NCBI GenBank assembly: GCA_027310845.1
Contig: DAIDAB010000009.1
Span: 1-22,522 of the forward strand
From: a bacterium
GTDB taxonomy: Archaea > Thermoproteota > Nitrososphaeria > Nitrososphaerales > CADDZS01
DNA length: 22,522 nt
Direction of reading: 5' to 3'
In this document: piece by piece, positions 1 to 6,708 of the stretch
Layout of the letters: every line of letters starts with the position of its first letter
Numbering within the stretch: position 1 is the stretch's first letter
Made by a program: the position numbers and the translations under genes
Notes under the pieces: generated by a model
The model's input: the letters and a program-made list of their open reading frames with translations, nothing else
Told to the model about the DNA's origin: nothing
Database searches by the model: none

Positions 1-2
1 CG

Positions 3-1625
3 CGTAGATCTGTCGAACGCACATTGAAAGTTCTCAGTGAAAAGGGTCTCGCAAGTGTACACAATGGAATTGCATCTCTCTCGTCTACTCCGAAATCTTC
101 TCTCTTGGCTCGCCTATCAAACGACATGCAGGTCTACAAACTTCTACTTGATTCAGGAGAGAGAATTCTTCCAACACTTTTGGAACCAAAGAAAATCTCT
201 GAGATTTCAAATCTGACAGGGCTATCTTCGATCACGATCAGAAGAAATCTAAATCGTATGAAGGAAACAGGCGCAACTTTGCAGAGTGGTAATGAATTCT
301 CTATCAACGAAGACTATCCTGATGTAAGAGTCTTAGCAAGCATATTGCGCGAAGAGGAGCTTTCAAAGCTAATTCAAAATAAGAACGAAGAAATTGTGTA
401 TAGAGACTCGAGCAATATAATCAAAAGAGTTCAATTAGGGATGCCATTGCCGGAAGGAGCCAAGACTGCTTTTTCGGCTTTCAGTTCATTTGGAATGGAC
501 CTTCGCTCCGAGTTCAATTATTATATCGTCCCAGCACAAACTATTCGGAGGGAAAATGCGCTCGTTCACGCTTTGGTTGTTTCTACAAACAAGTTGGAAC
601 GAACCCACTGTGCCGTTTTCTACGTCATCAGCAGGAATCGGATTAATGTCGCCCGAGTCAGAAATAAATCCGAAGAGTTCCATGTTTCAAAACTCTGGAT
701 TGACCTCGAAGCCTATATCAGAAATGAACTGACCGAAGATCAAGATCTCTTTCTGTCTTGGAAAGAGTTTGCTGATCGTTGCAGAATGTACGGTGCCAAT
801 CCAGATGACCTTCTGCCAAGCAAACTTCCTTCTGATTTCTTCCACGATCTGGGACACATCTTACAGAAGGAAGTGAGAGTTTACTTGATAGGTGGAGAAA
901 ACATGAGGATCAAAGGGATGAAACAGGCAACAAAGGACATTGACATTGTGACAGGAGTCGACAAAAAAGATGCTTTTGAGACGCTGGTTCGTTCACTTGC
1001 CAAAATGGGCTTTCACAGGCTTGGGGCGAGCGAAATCGCCGATTCCGACGCAAGACTCAATCCAAGTGCAATACTCGAGCACCCAAATTATCCCAGGATC
1101 GACGTGTTTTCTAAAATCATATGCAACAAATTCGTCCTTTTAGATTCGATGATAAAAGATTCAAAAGATATGAAGTTCGGAAATCTCACAGTCTTGCTTG
1201 CAAGTGACGAGGATGTCTTCCTGCTAAAGTCAATAACTGACAGAGAAGCTGATGACGTAGACATGGTTCAAATCTTGAGGAGATCTCAAAGGTTTGATTG
1301 GAAGAAAGTTATTCGTAGACTCTACGAGCAGGAAGATGTGACGAAACAACACTATTGCTTTAGCGTTTTTGATACAATTGGGTTTATCGAAGATTCAACC
1401 AAGATGAAGATTCCGATTTTTCAGGAATTACTGAATCATACTACAGACGTAGCAATTTTGAAGATCTTGAAAAAGTTTGAAAAGCAAAGCGTCAAGGAGC
1501 TTGTAAACCGAATAGGCAAGGTTGAGGAATATGAAATAAGAAACAGGCTCCAAAGGCTCTCTCAGAAAAAACTTCTGAAGAAAGAGAAACTAGCTGGGAG
1601 GGTTTTTTTCAAGCGTTTGGAGTGA
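3..1625 (+). CDS. winged-helix / nucleotidyltransferase / winged-helix composite protein (5' end cut by window)
   Basis: The frame is open to the left edge. The residues before the first possible start (TTG at 24) read RRSVERTLKVLSEKGLA, a typical recognition helix, so the true N-terminus lies outside the window. In order there are: the end of a first winged-helix domain; a second one (about nt 120-300, motif ISNLTGLSSITIRRNLNRMK); an uncharacterised middle region; a Pol-beta-type nucleotidyltransferase domain (about nt 850-1250); and a C-terminal winged helix (about nt 1430-1620). The nucleotidyltransferase shows YLIGGENMRIKG, then TKDIDIV with the two metal-binding Asp codons at 936 and 942, and RIDVF with the third Asp at 1101, so the catalytic carboxylates look intact. 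It resembles stand-alone AbiEii/DUF6036-type transferases, which are often paired with a separate HTH protein; here both are in one chain. Target and substrate are unknown. Domain calls are firm; the role is not. Confidence 0.75.
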   Translation, partial: RRSVERTLKVLSEKGLASVHNGIASLSSTPKSSLLARLSNDMQVYKLLLDSGERILPTLLEPKKISEISNLTGLSSITIRRNLNRMKETGATLQSGNEFSINEDYPDVRVLASILREEELSKLIQNKNEEIVYRDSSNIIKRVQLGMPLPEGAKTAFSAFSSFGMDLRSEFNYYIVPAQTIRRENALVHALVVSTNKLERTHCAVFYVISRNRINVARVRNKSEEFHVSKLWIDLEAYIRNELTEDQDLFLSWKEFADRCRMYGANPDDLLPSKLPSDFFHDLGHILQKEVRVYLIGGENMRIKGMKQATKDIDIVTGVDKKDAFETLVRSLAKMGFHRLGASEIADSDARLNPSAILEHPNYPRIDVFSKIICNKFVLLDSMIKDSKDMKFGNLTVLLASDEDVFLLKSITDREADDVDMVQILRRSQRFDWKKVIRRLYEQEDVTKQHYCFSVFDTIGFIEDSTKMKIPIFQELLNHTTDVAILKILKKFEKQSVKELVNRIGKVEEYEIRNRLQRLSQKKLLKKEKLAGRVFFKRLE

Positions 1626-1976
1626 TTTCTTCATCCACCGAAATCTAGCAGAAGAACCTCATTAACTTTATACGAACACCAGTCTGTCCATTCTCGTTTC
1701 AATTTCCTTTTCGTTACAGGTCCTTAGCATAATTCTTATTTCTGCCTAGAACTCTCACTCACTACCATGTCTCCCGGCTTGGGCGCCTACGTTTATTGAC
1801 AACTTCTCTTCGGCTCGAAACGGTATGCTGAACGGGTGTTTGAGTGCAAGACGGCGCGAATATCACGCGCGCTGTTCAAACCAGAGGCATGGCAAGAAAT
1901 AGAAACTGCGTCTAGGATAAGAAGACTTAGTTCGCTCGAATCTTGACATGATTTGTCGGTTTGTTTCGAAAAATTT
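1626..1976. other. 351-bp gap between convergent genes, no gene seen
   Basis: This gap lies between the ends of two convergent genes. No ORF with coding character was found. A T-run on the minus strand just past the MFS stop (about 1970-1975) could help termination. A GC-rich inverted repeat (about 1853-1872) and a T-arm-like hairpin at 1870-1886 are present, but no complete tRNA could be built around them. Confidence 0.5.
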
Positions 1977-3263
1977 CTAATTCACAGAATCTATACCGGA
2001 TGACACTTTATCTGAAGCCAGATGTTCGGCATTACTTCCGAAGTGATCCCTGAGGCCCGGAAAGTGTACCATTAACCCAAAAGTCAGCATGACGAAAGAC
2101 AGTCCTGTTCCCGCTAGGATAATCTCTGGTGACATGAAACCAGCGAGGTATCCTTGCGATAGGCTGGATAGTCCCATTACTCCGGCAGTGAAGAAAAATG
2201 TTATGCCGGCAACTCTGCCACGGAACATTTCCTGCGACGCACTCTGCGTGCGAGATTGGATCAATATCATGAATGCGGCCTGGGAAGCACCTATCCCCAC
2301 AGCAGCGAAATCGGCCACCAGATCTGAAGATGCAATTGCCAATAGCATCAGTGTCGCGCCACTTAAGATAGCGGTCAGCAACATAAGCCATGTCTTCTTC
2401 ATTCCCCTCGAATAAAACGAAAGCAACAACGAACCTAGGACAGCGCCTGCTCCTACTAGTGTCATCAAAAGACCGAATGTGGAACTATTGCCATTCAAGT
2501 TCATCGTCACAAAGCTCGGCAAGAGCCCCATATACGCCATCGTGAGGGAGCAATGAAAGCCGACGAATATTATAAGCGAACCGATCACAACATTCCTTCT
2601 TATGTAAGAAAGGCCTTGGCGAAAAGTCACAGGAGGCTCGCTGGTAGCTAAATCGCGCCCGTAAGCAACTGATTTTTGGGGGCTTGAAATTCTCAAGGCT
2701 TGGATGAAGGCAAGCGAGTACAATAGAGCGCAGACCACGAGCGAACCACTTGCTCCATATAGGACAAGCGCCACAGTGGCTATGGCAGGGCCGATGAGTT
2801 GCGCTCCTTGGGCTGAAGTCTGAACTGCAGAGTATGCGCTTAGCAAATTCTCCTGCTTCACCATGCTTGGGACCATTGAGATTCTTGCTGGCTGTTCGAG
2901 TGTAAAGCACACACCTGCAACAAGTGCAAGGAAAAGTGAGAGAAACAGATTCAGTTTTCCGAGCTCGCCTGCAAAGACTACAAAAAGGCTAGTGATTGCT
3001 CCTAGTCCTGAGCTCATCCTAATCAATTGGACTCGTTCAATCTTGTCCGCGACGGTTCCGACGAGAGGCCCAAAGAACAATGGCGGAGCAAAACCGAGGA
3101 AAGCTACCAAACTGGCACCGAGAACGGACGACGTGAAATCATAACTCATCCAGCTTGCTATGAATATCACTGAGTATCGGGCGGAGTTGTTGGCAAGAGT
3201 GGAGCCCCATAACCAGCGGAATCTCGGTGCTCGGAAAGACTCTATGAATGACTGATGATTCAC
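1977..3263 (-). CDS. MFS transporter, EntS / MFS_3-like exporter
   Basis: This 428-residue protein has about twelve hydrophobic segments and no signal peptide, the usual size and layout of a major facilitator. The start FRAPRFRWLWGSTLANN, the loop GPLVGTVADKIERVQLIRMS (residues 64-83, the MFS loop 2-3 signature in its G-x3-D-[KR] form) and the motif FTLEQPARISMVPSMV are characteristic of the enterobactin-exporter-like MFS_3 branch. It would export a small molecule by proton antiport at the cytoplasmic membrane; the substrate cannot be read from sequence. The start is GTG at 3263, preceded by an AGAGGA Shine-Dalgarno. It lies 88 bp downstream of the methyltransferase-like gene on the same strand, so co-transcription is possible. 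Confidence 0.88.
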   Translation of the reverse strand: MNHQSFIESFRAPRFRWLWGSTLANNSARYSVIFIASWMSYDFTSSVLGASLVAFLGFAPPLFFGPLVGTVADKIERVQLIRMSSGLGAITSLFVVFAGELGKLNLFLSLFLALVAGVCFTLEQPARISMVPSMVKQENLLSAYSAVQTSAQGAQLIGPAIATVALVLYGASGSLVVCALLYSLAFIQALRISSPQKSVAYGRDLATSEPPVTFRQGLSYIRRNVVIGSLIIFVGFHCSLTMAYMGLLPSFVTMNLNGNSSTFGLLMTLVGAGAVLGSLLLSFYSRGMKKTWLMLLTAILSGATLMLLAIASSDLVADFAAVGIGASQAAFMILIQSRTQSASQEMFRGRVAGITFFFTAGVMGLSSLSQGYLAGFMSPEIILAGTGLSFVMLTFGLMVHFPGLRDHFGSNAEHLASDKVSSGIDSVN

Positions 3264-3351
3264 TCTGTCCTCTTTGGACTGAGATGTCCATTTTTAAGCT
3301 AGCATAGTGGATGTTGCAAGAGACATTGCGCTGTGTTCGCGCTTCTATCCT

Positions 3352-3831
3352 CTAGAACCATCGTCTTACTCTTGATTTATACCTCATGTATTCTTCATCA
3401 AATCTCCTTTCGAGGTACTTTTCTTCGCGAGATATGACAAACCGGTCAACAATAGGTAGCGCCACTATCAGGAAAAAGAGCGGCAACAGTGCATTCAAAG
3501 CAACAGCGATGCCAACATACCCTAATGTCATGGAAACATAGATTGGATTCCTGGAGAATCTGAATGGGCCGTCGACAACGAGCTTCTTCGGCGGTTTAGA
3601 TGGATCTGGAGATGCGCCGACTTTTCGCATGGTGCTGAGCGACAAAGATGCAATAATTGCAGCGCCAAAGATGACCGCCAGACCGATTCCAACAGTGACC
3701 GTAATTGGAAAATTGAGTCGGATTGGATAGTACAAGTCGGCAACGAGGCCAGCGATCAGAGAGGCGAGATAAACAAGTGGAGCGGGCGTAACCACTCTCA
3801 CCCTATCATCTTGATCCGCGTTCAATTTCAC
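3352..3831 (-). CDS. isoprenylcysteine carboxyl methyltransferase-like membrane protein
   Basis: This 159-residue protein has four to five predicted membrane segments. The C-terminal half shows the ICMT / phospholipid-methyltransferase (PEMT-like) core: GPFRFSRNPIYVS, a hydrophobic pair, then EEKYLERRF and EEYMRYKSRVRRWF ending at the C-terminus. In this superfamily these elements bind S-adenosylmethionine and place the substrate at the membrane face. Prokaryotic members methylate lipids or small molecules, and most have no proven substrate. GTG at 3831 is used as start, since the first membrane helix follows about 17 residues later. The family call is safe; the substrate is unknown. Confidence 0.82.
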   Translation of the reverse strand: MKLNADQDDRVRVVTPAPLVYLASLIAGLVADLYYPIRLNFPITVTVGIGLAVIFGAAIIASLSLSTMRKVGASPDPSKPPKKLVVDGPFRFSRNPIYVSMTLGYVGIAVALNALLPLFFLIVALPIVDRFVISREEKYLERRFDEEYMRYKSRVRRWF

Positions 3832-3870
3832 TTGTCTATTTTGCAGGGGCGCACAAAAAGTATGCGCTGA

Positions 3871-4530
3871 CTATGTTTGATTTTTTTCTTCCAATGCAAG
3901 ACCAATCTGTTCCAAGTACTGTGGCTCTGGCAAGGCCCCTTCGAAAGAGACGTTTTCGTTGATGACAATCTTAGGGACTGCCATCACATTATACCTGTTT
4001 GAAAGCTGAGGGAATTCTGTAGCTTCCACCATGTCCGCCTGAATCAGCGGGTTCTCCATCGCGAACTGGTGGGCAAGTCTCACTGCTCTAGGGCAGTAAG
4101 GACACGTCGGCGTCACAAAGACCTGGATATGCACTGGTTTGCTGATAGCTTTGAGTCTTACCTTTGTTTCTTCAGAGAGTCGTGTTTTTCGCTGTGACGC
4201 GTCAATAATGTCGTCGATTAGACTGCTGAACTCATACCCTGCAGGTATTCCAAAGTATCTGACATGATAGTCTCTATCTCCCACGATGATGGTTGCAGGT
4301 ATTTTATCGACTCTGAACTGCTTTGCTTTTTCTGGATCCTTGACAAGGTCATATGTTTCTAGCTTAATCTTGTCTGAGAGTGTGGAAATATCCTCAGCGA
4401 GCTCGCGAGTTTCGCGGCAGTAATCGCACTCGAATTCCTGTGTAAAGTTGACAAGGGTGACTGGGTGTTTCATCTTGTCAGCGAATATTTTCTTGATTTG
4501 GATTTTATCCTTATCTTGAATCATTGGCAT
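3871..4530 (-). CDS. protein disulfide oxidoreductase, two thioredoxin folds (PDO-like)
   Basis: This 219-residue cytosolic protein contains two tandem thioredoxin-fold units. The first has CDYC at residues 35-38 and the second CPYC at 143-146. Each unit has its cis-proline loop (KIPATIIVG and AVPKIVIN). Size and layout match archaeal protein disulfide oxidoreductases of the Pyrococcus PDO type, which form, reduce or shuffle disulfides in cytosolic proteins and can take electrons from thioredoxin reductase. A trxB gene is present at 20373-21323. The start ATG at 4530 has GAGG upstream. It lies 31 bp downstream of the OsmC-like gene on the same strand, which suggests a small redox operon. Confidence 0.9.
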   Translation of the reverse strand: MPMIQDKDKIQIKKIFADKMKHPVTLVNFTQEFECDYCRETRELAEDISTLSDKIKLETYDLVKDPEKAKQFRVDKIPATIIVGDRDYHVRYFGIPAGYEFSSLIDDIIDASQRKTRLSEETKVRLKAISKPVHIQVFVTPTCPYCPRAVRLAHQFAMENPLIQADMVEATEFPQLSNRYNVMAVPKIVINENVSFEGALPEPQYLEQIGLALEEKNQT

Positions 4531-4561
4531 GATCTTTACCTCAAAGAATAATCGGGTCGAA

Positions 4562-5029
4562 TCATTGAGCTATCCCATCAACCTTCACATTAACTGAAAG
4601 CCCATTTCTAACTGCCCCTGTAACTACGCAGTAGTTCTCAAAGATCTCAAGGCATCTTTTGGCTTTGACTGTGTCAGCACCTTCAACGAGCTCTGGGTGT
4701 AGCACAATGTCTATCTTGGTTACTCGCCAGTATCCTTCCTTGTTACGAGAAAGAATCGGTTCAGCTTCAGTCTTGATACTCTTCACATCCACTCTGGATT
4801 TTCTTAGACAGAAAAGTAGGCTTGCACTCAAGCAGTTCGCGACCGAAGCTGCAAGAACTCTCGCAGCGTTTGGTCCGTTTGCTCCTCCAAGAGGCGGAGG
4901 TTCGTCCATAATTGTAGTCTTATCTGCATCTGGAAATGTGACTTTGAAACGGTAACCTTCCACAAGTTCGACCGTAACCTTGTTGCCTTTCTCAGGAATT
5001 GAAGAGTCAGCGGTTTGAGTATTAGACAA
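4562..5029 (-). CDS. OsmC/Ohr family protein
   Basis: This 155-residue protein has the OsmC-fold signature: PPPLGGANGPNAARVLAASV leading to Cys66 in NCLSASL, and Cys134 in ENYCVVTGAVRNG. In OsmC and Ohr these two cysteines form the thiol-peroxidase site that reduces organic hydroperoxides. The central domain-swap helix is also recognisable. Whether this member is a peroxidase or belongs to the less understood YhfA-like branch cannot be decided here. The start is a TTG at 5029; no in-frame ATG lies nearby. The neighbouring disulfide oxidoreductase gene downstream fits a thiol-redox role. Confidence 0.87.
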   Translation of the reverse strand: MSNTQTADSSIPEKGNKVTVELVEGYRFKVTFPDADKTTIMDEPPPLGGANGPNAARVLAASVANCLSASLLFCLRKSRVDVKSIKTEAEPILSRNKEGYWRVTKIDIVLHPELVEGADTVKAKRCLEIFENYCVVTGAVRNGLSVNVKVDGIAQ

Positions 5030-5124
5030 TGTTCGAGTCCCTCTTGTGCAATTAAGTAGCGAAGCTATTTGTCGTTTCAGTTATACTCATGCAGAATTGC
5101 CCTTTGAAAAAATGTAGGAAGGCG

Positions 5125-5412
5125 TTAAGCAGGGACTTTTACCTTGCTCACGCCATAGATCACGTCAAGTGCTTTGACGGTGTTTCTTGTTGCCGGGTTG
5201 ACGGATTTGAGGAGTCCCTCCAGTCCTGTCTTGCTTTCCGCTTCCCAGACACAGAATGCTCTTGGCTCATCCTTTGAGAGCATCACACCAAGAAGACTGA
5301 ATCCAGAGGGCAGCTTTCCTTTTCTGTCGTTGTCTATGATTCCAGATACTATTGACTTGACCTCGTCTGACCTGTTCCTTTCCCACTCGTGCTCCACTAG
5401 ATATGTTGGCAT
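5125..5412 (-). CDS. small conserved-looking protein, ferredoxin-like fold suspected
   Basis: This 95-residue soluble protein opens with MPTYLVEHEW and has the alternating strand/helix pattern of small alpha+beta dimeric-barrel proteins (strand 3-8, helix 13-27, strand 37-45, strand 50-56, helix 60-70). It loosely resembles DUF4242-type proteins, but I cannot assign it with confidence. ATG at 5412 follows a purine-rich GGAAGG and an AT-rich TTCTAAATAG. It diverges from the Bat-HTH gene across an 87-bp spacer, so a shared control region is plausible. No catalytic motif is visible. Confidence 0.6.
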   Translation of the reverse strand: MPTYLVEHEWERNRSDEVKSIVSGIIDNDRKGKLPSGFSLLGVMLSKDEPRAFCVWEAESKTGLEGLLKSVNPATRNTVKALDVIYGVSKVKVPA

Positions 5413-5499
5413 TTTCTATTTAGAACCTTCCTGCTTAGCTCAATTCAAATAGATGGTAGTTGGGATAAGACTTCTGCCAGCAGCGGCCGGCAGTGATAG

Positions 5500-6234
5500 A
5501 TGTTGTACGAACTCCAGCTCAAGCTCGATCACGACCTTCCCTTTAGTAGCCTTTCAAGGGATTTCCCCAAGGAGAGGATCGAACGCTGGTGCAATCTTCT
5601 TTTTGACATACTCGAAATCGAATGTTCAAATGCAGAGGTTATTGACGCAGTTGAGAATGAGATTCGAAGGCTTGCAAGAAAGCTTTCTGCAAAGCAGGTG
5701 CGCATTCGGCGCTATTCAGATAGATCCCTTGAAGCAATAGTGGCATGCAGATGCTCAGTCGCGAATTCGTCAATCGCAATGATTGAATCTTCTGATTGCA
5801 TACCTATCATGCCTCTCACATATTCTGAGGGCCTCGAACACATCAGATTTCTCGCCTTCAAGAAGCGGGATTTAGACAATGCACTAAGGAATCTCTCGAA
5901 GGTTTCAAGAGATGTGAATGTAGAGGGAAAGAGCATCAATCCAAGACATTCTGCAAGATCTGCGATGACAATTTCTTTTGATGATTTCTTTAGAGCACTG
6001 ACACAAAGACAGCTCTCCGCGCTGGTTGCTGCTCTTGAGATGGGATATTACTCTCTTCCAAAGAGGATTACGATGAGCGAGATTGCTTCAAAGCAGGGAG
6101 TTCCACGTTCAACTTATGAAGAGCACCTCAGAAAGGCAGAGATCAAGGTGCTGCTCGCCTTGAAACCATATGCTCGACTAGGGTTAGCTTCGCACCCAAT
6201 GAATGTAGCGAAACTTACTGACCGATCACGCTAG
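5500..6234 (+). CDS. Bat-type (HTH_10) helix-turn-helix transcriptional regulator
   Basis: This 244-residue protein has a C-terminal HTH_10 (bacterio-opsin activator) domain at about residues 164-223. It begins LTQRQLSALVAALEMGYY and continues MSEIASKQGVPRSTYEEHLR, the standard form of this archaeal DNA-binding family. The N-terminal 150 residues have no recognised sensor; four cysteines (Cys31, 42, 83 and 85) could bind metal or respond to redox, which is speculative. A TAG directly precedes the ATG at 5500, so no longer start exists. An AT-rich TATA-like stretch (about 5440-5452) lies upstream. The divergent gene at 5412 is a candidate target. Confidence 0.83.
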   Translation: MLYELQLKLDHDLPFSSLSRDFPKERIERWCNLLFDILEIECSNAEVIDAVENEIRRLARKLSAKQVRIRRYSDRSLEAIVACRCSVANSSIAMIESSDCIPIMPLTYSEGLEHIRFLAFKKRDLDNALRNLSKVSRDVNVEGKSINPRHSARSAMTISFDDFFRALTQRQLSALVAALEMGYYSLPKRITMSEIASKQGVPRSTYEEHLRKAEIKVLLALKPYARLGLASHPMNVAKLTDRSR

Positions 6235-6299
6235 ACACGTGCTTGTCAGCGGGCAGCAACACTAGATCTTCGACAGCCCGAGCTTTCCCCAAAAAGATG

Positions 6300-6497
6300 T
6301 TACTTGCTTGTCTCTTGGAGTCCTGCTTCGATTTCCTTTAACCTTCTTTCAAGCGCCCTTTTCTCGTCTTCCAAGTATTCGCGACGTGTCTCTCCTCTAG
6401 GTTCTTCGTAGTAGATCATGGGTCGCTCATAGATGTGTCTTGGATAGTGATGCCTTCCATGCAGGCAGCAATATTCCATATGACAATATTCGCACAT
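6300..6497 (-). CDS. 65-residue Cys/His-rich protein with C-terminal coiled coil
   Basis: The first 20 residues are dense in potential metal ligands: Cys2, Cys5, Cys10, Cys11 and His6, His13, His16, His17, His20. A tyrosine-rich linker (about 21-35) follows, and then a charged helix (YLEDEKRALERRLKEIEAGL), probably a coiled coil. The layout recalls DUF5320-like small archaeal proteins, but with an added zinc-ribbon-like head. The start is well supported: ATG at 6497 with GTGAGGG just upstream and a TATA-like TTGTTAAAGG (about 6530-6540). Metal binding is inferred from ligand spacing only. Confidence 0.65.
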   Translation of the reverse strand: MCEYCHMEYCCLHGRHHYPRHIYERPMIYYEEPRGETRREYLEDEKRALERRLKEIEAGLQETSK

Positions 6498-6529
6498 TTT
6501 CCCTCACTCATAATAGATATGAGCGAAGC

Positions 6530-6540
6530 TCCCTTTAACA
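6530..6540 (-). promoter_or_regulatory. probable TATA box of the Cys/His-rich small gene
   Basis: On the minus strand this reads TTGTTAAAGG. Transcription starting about 25 nt further on (near 6511) would give a leader of roughly 14 nt that contains the GAGGG Shine-Dalgarno before the ATG at 6497. Confidence 0.4.
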
Positions 6541-6541
6541 A

Positions 6542-6574
6542 TAGGGACGATTCTCAAGTGTGAGAATGGCCCTA
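6542..6574. repeat. two-part inverted repeat / stem-loop between divergent genes
   Basis: TAGGG (6542-6546) pairs with CCCTA (6570-6574), and ATTCTCA (6550-6556) pairs with TGAGAAT (6561-6567). They are separated by a small internal loop and closed by a 4-nt loop (6557-6560), giving twelve base pairs in 33 nt. The structure sits just upstream of the TATA box of the small Cys/His-rich gene and 135 bp before the S9 peptidase start. It could be a dyad operator for a dimeric regulator or an RNA hairpin. Confidence 0.55.
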
Positions 6575-6708
6575 GAAATATGACAATTTTCATGCAATTG
6601 CAATGCTCTAATGCTGAGCATCACAACTTCCAACTGGGATGATTGATTTTCGAAATCTTTACCAATGACTGGATTAGAGATAGTTCAAGAAAAAGGCGAC
6701 GATAAGTA

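Noticed and set aside
1870..1893. T-arm and acceptor-like hairpin (TTCAAAC loop) suggesting another tRNA
   Set aside because: The T-stem has a mismatch, no D-arm with AG...GG could be found, and the best 5' acceptor match mispairs at position 1. At most a remnant.
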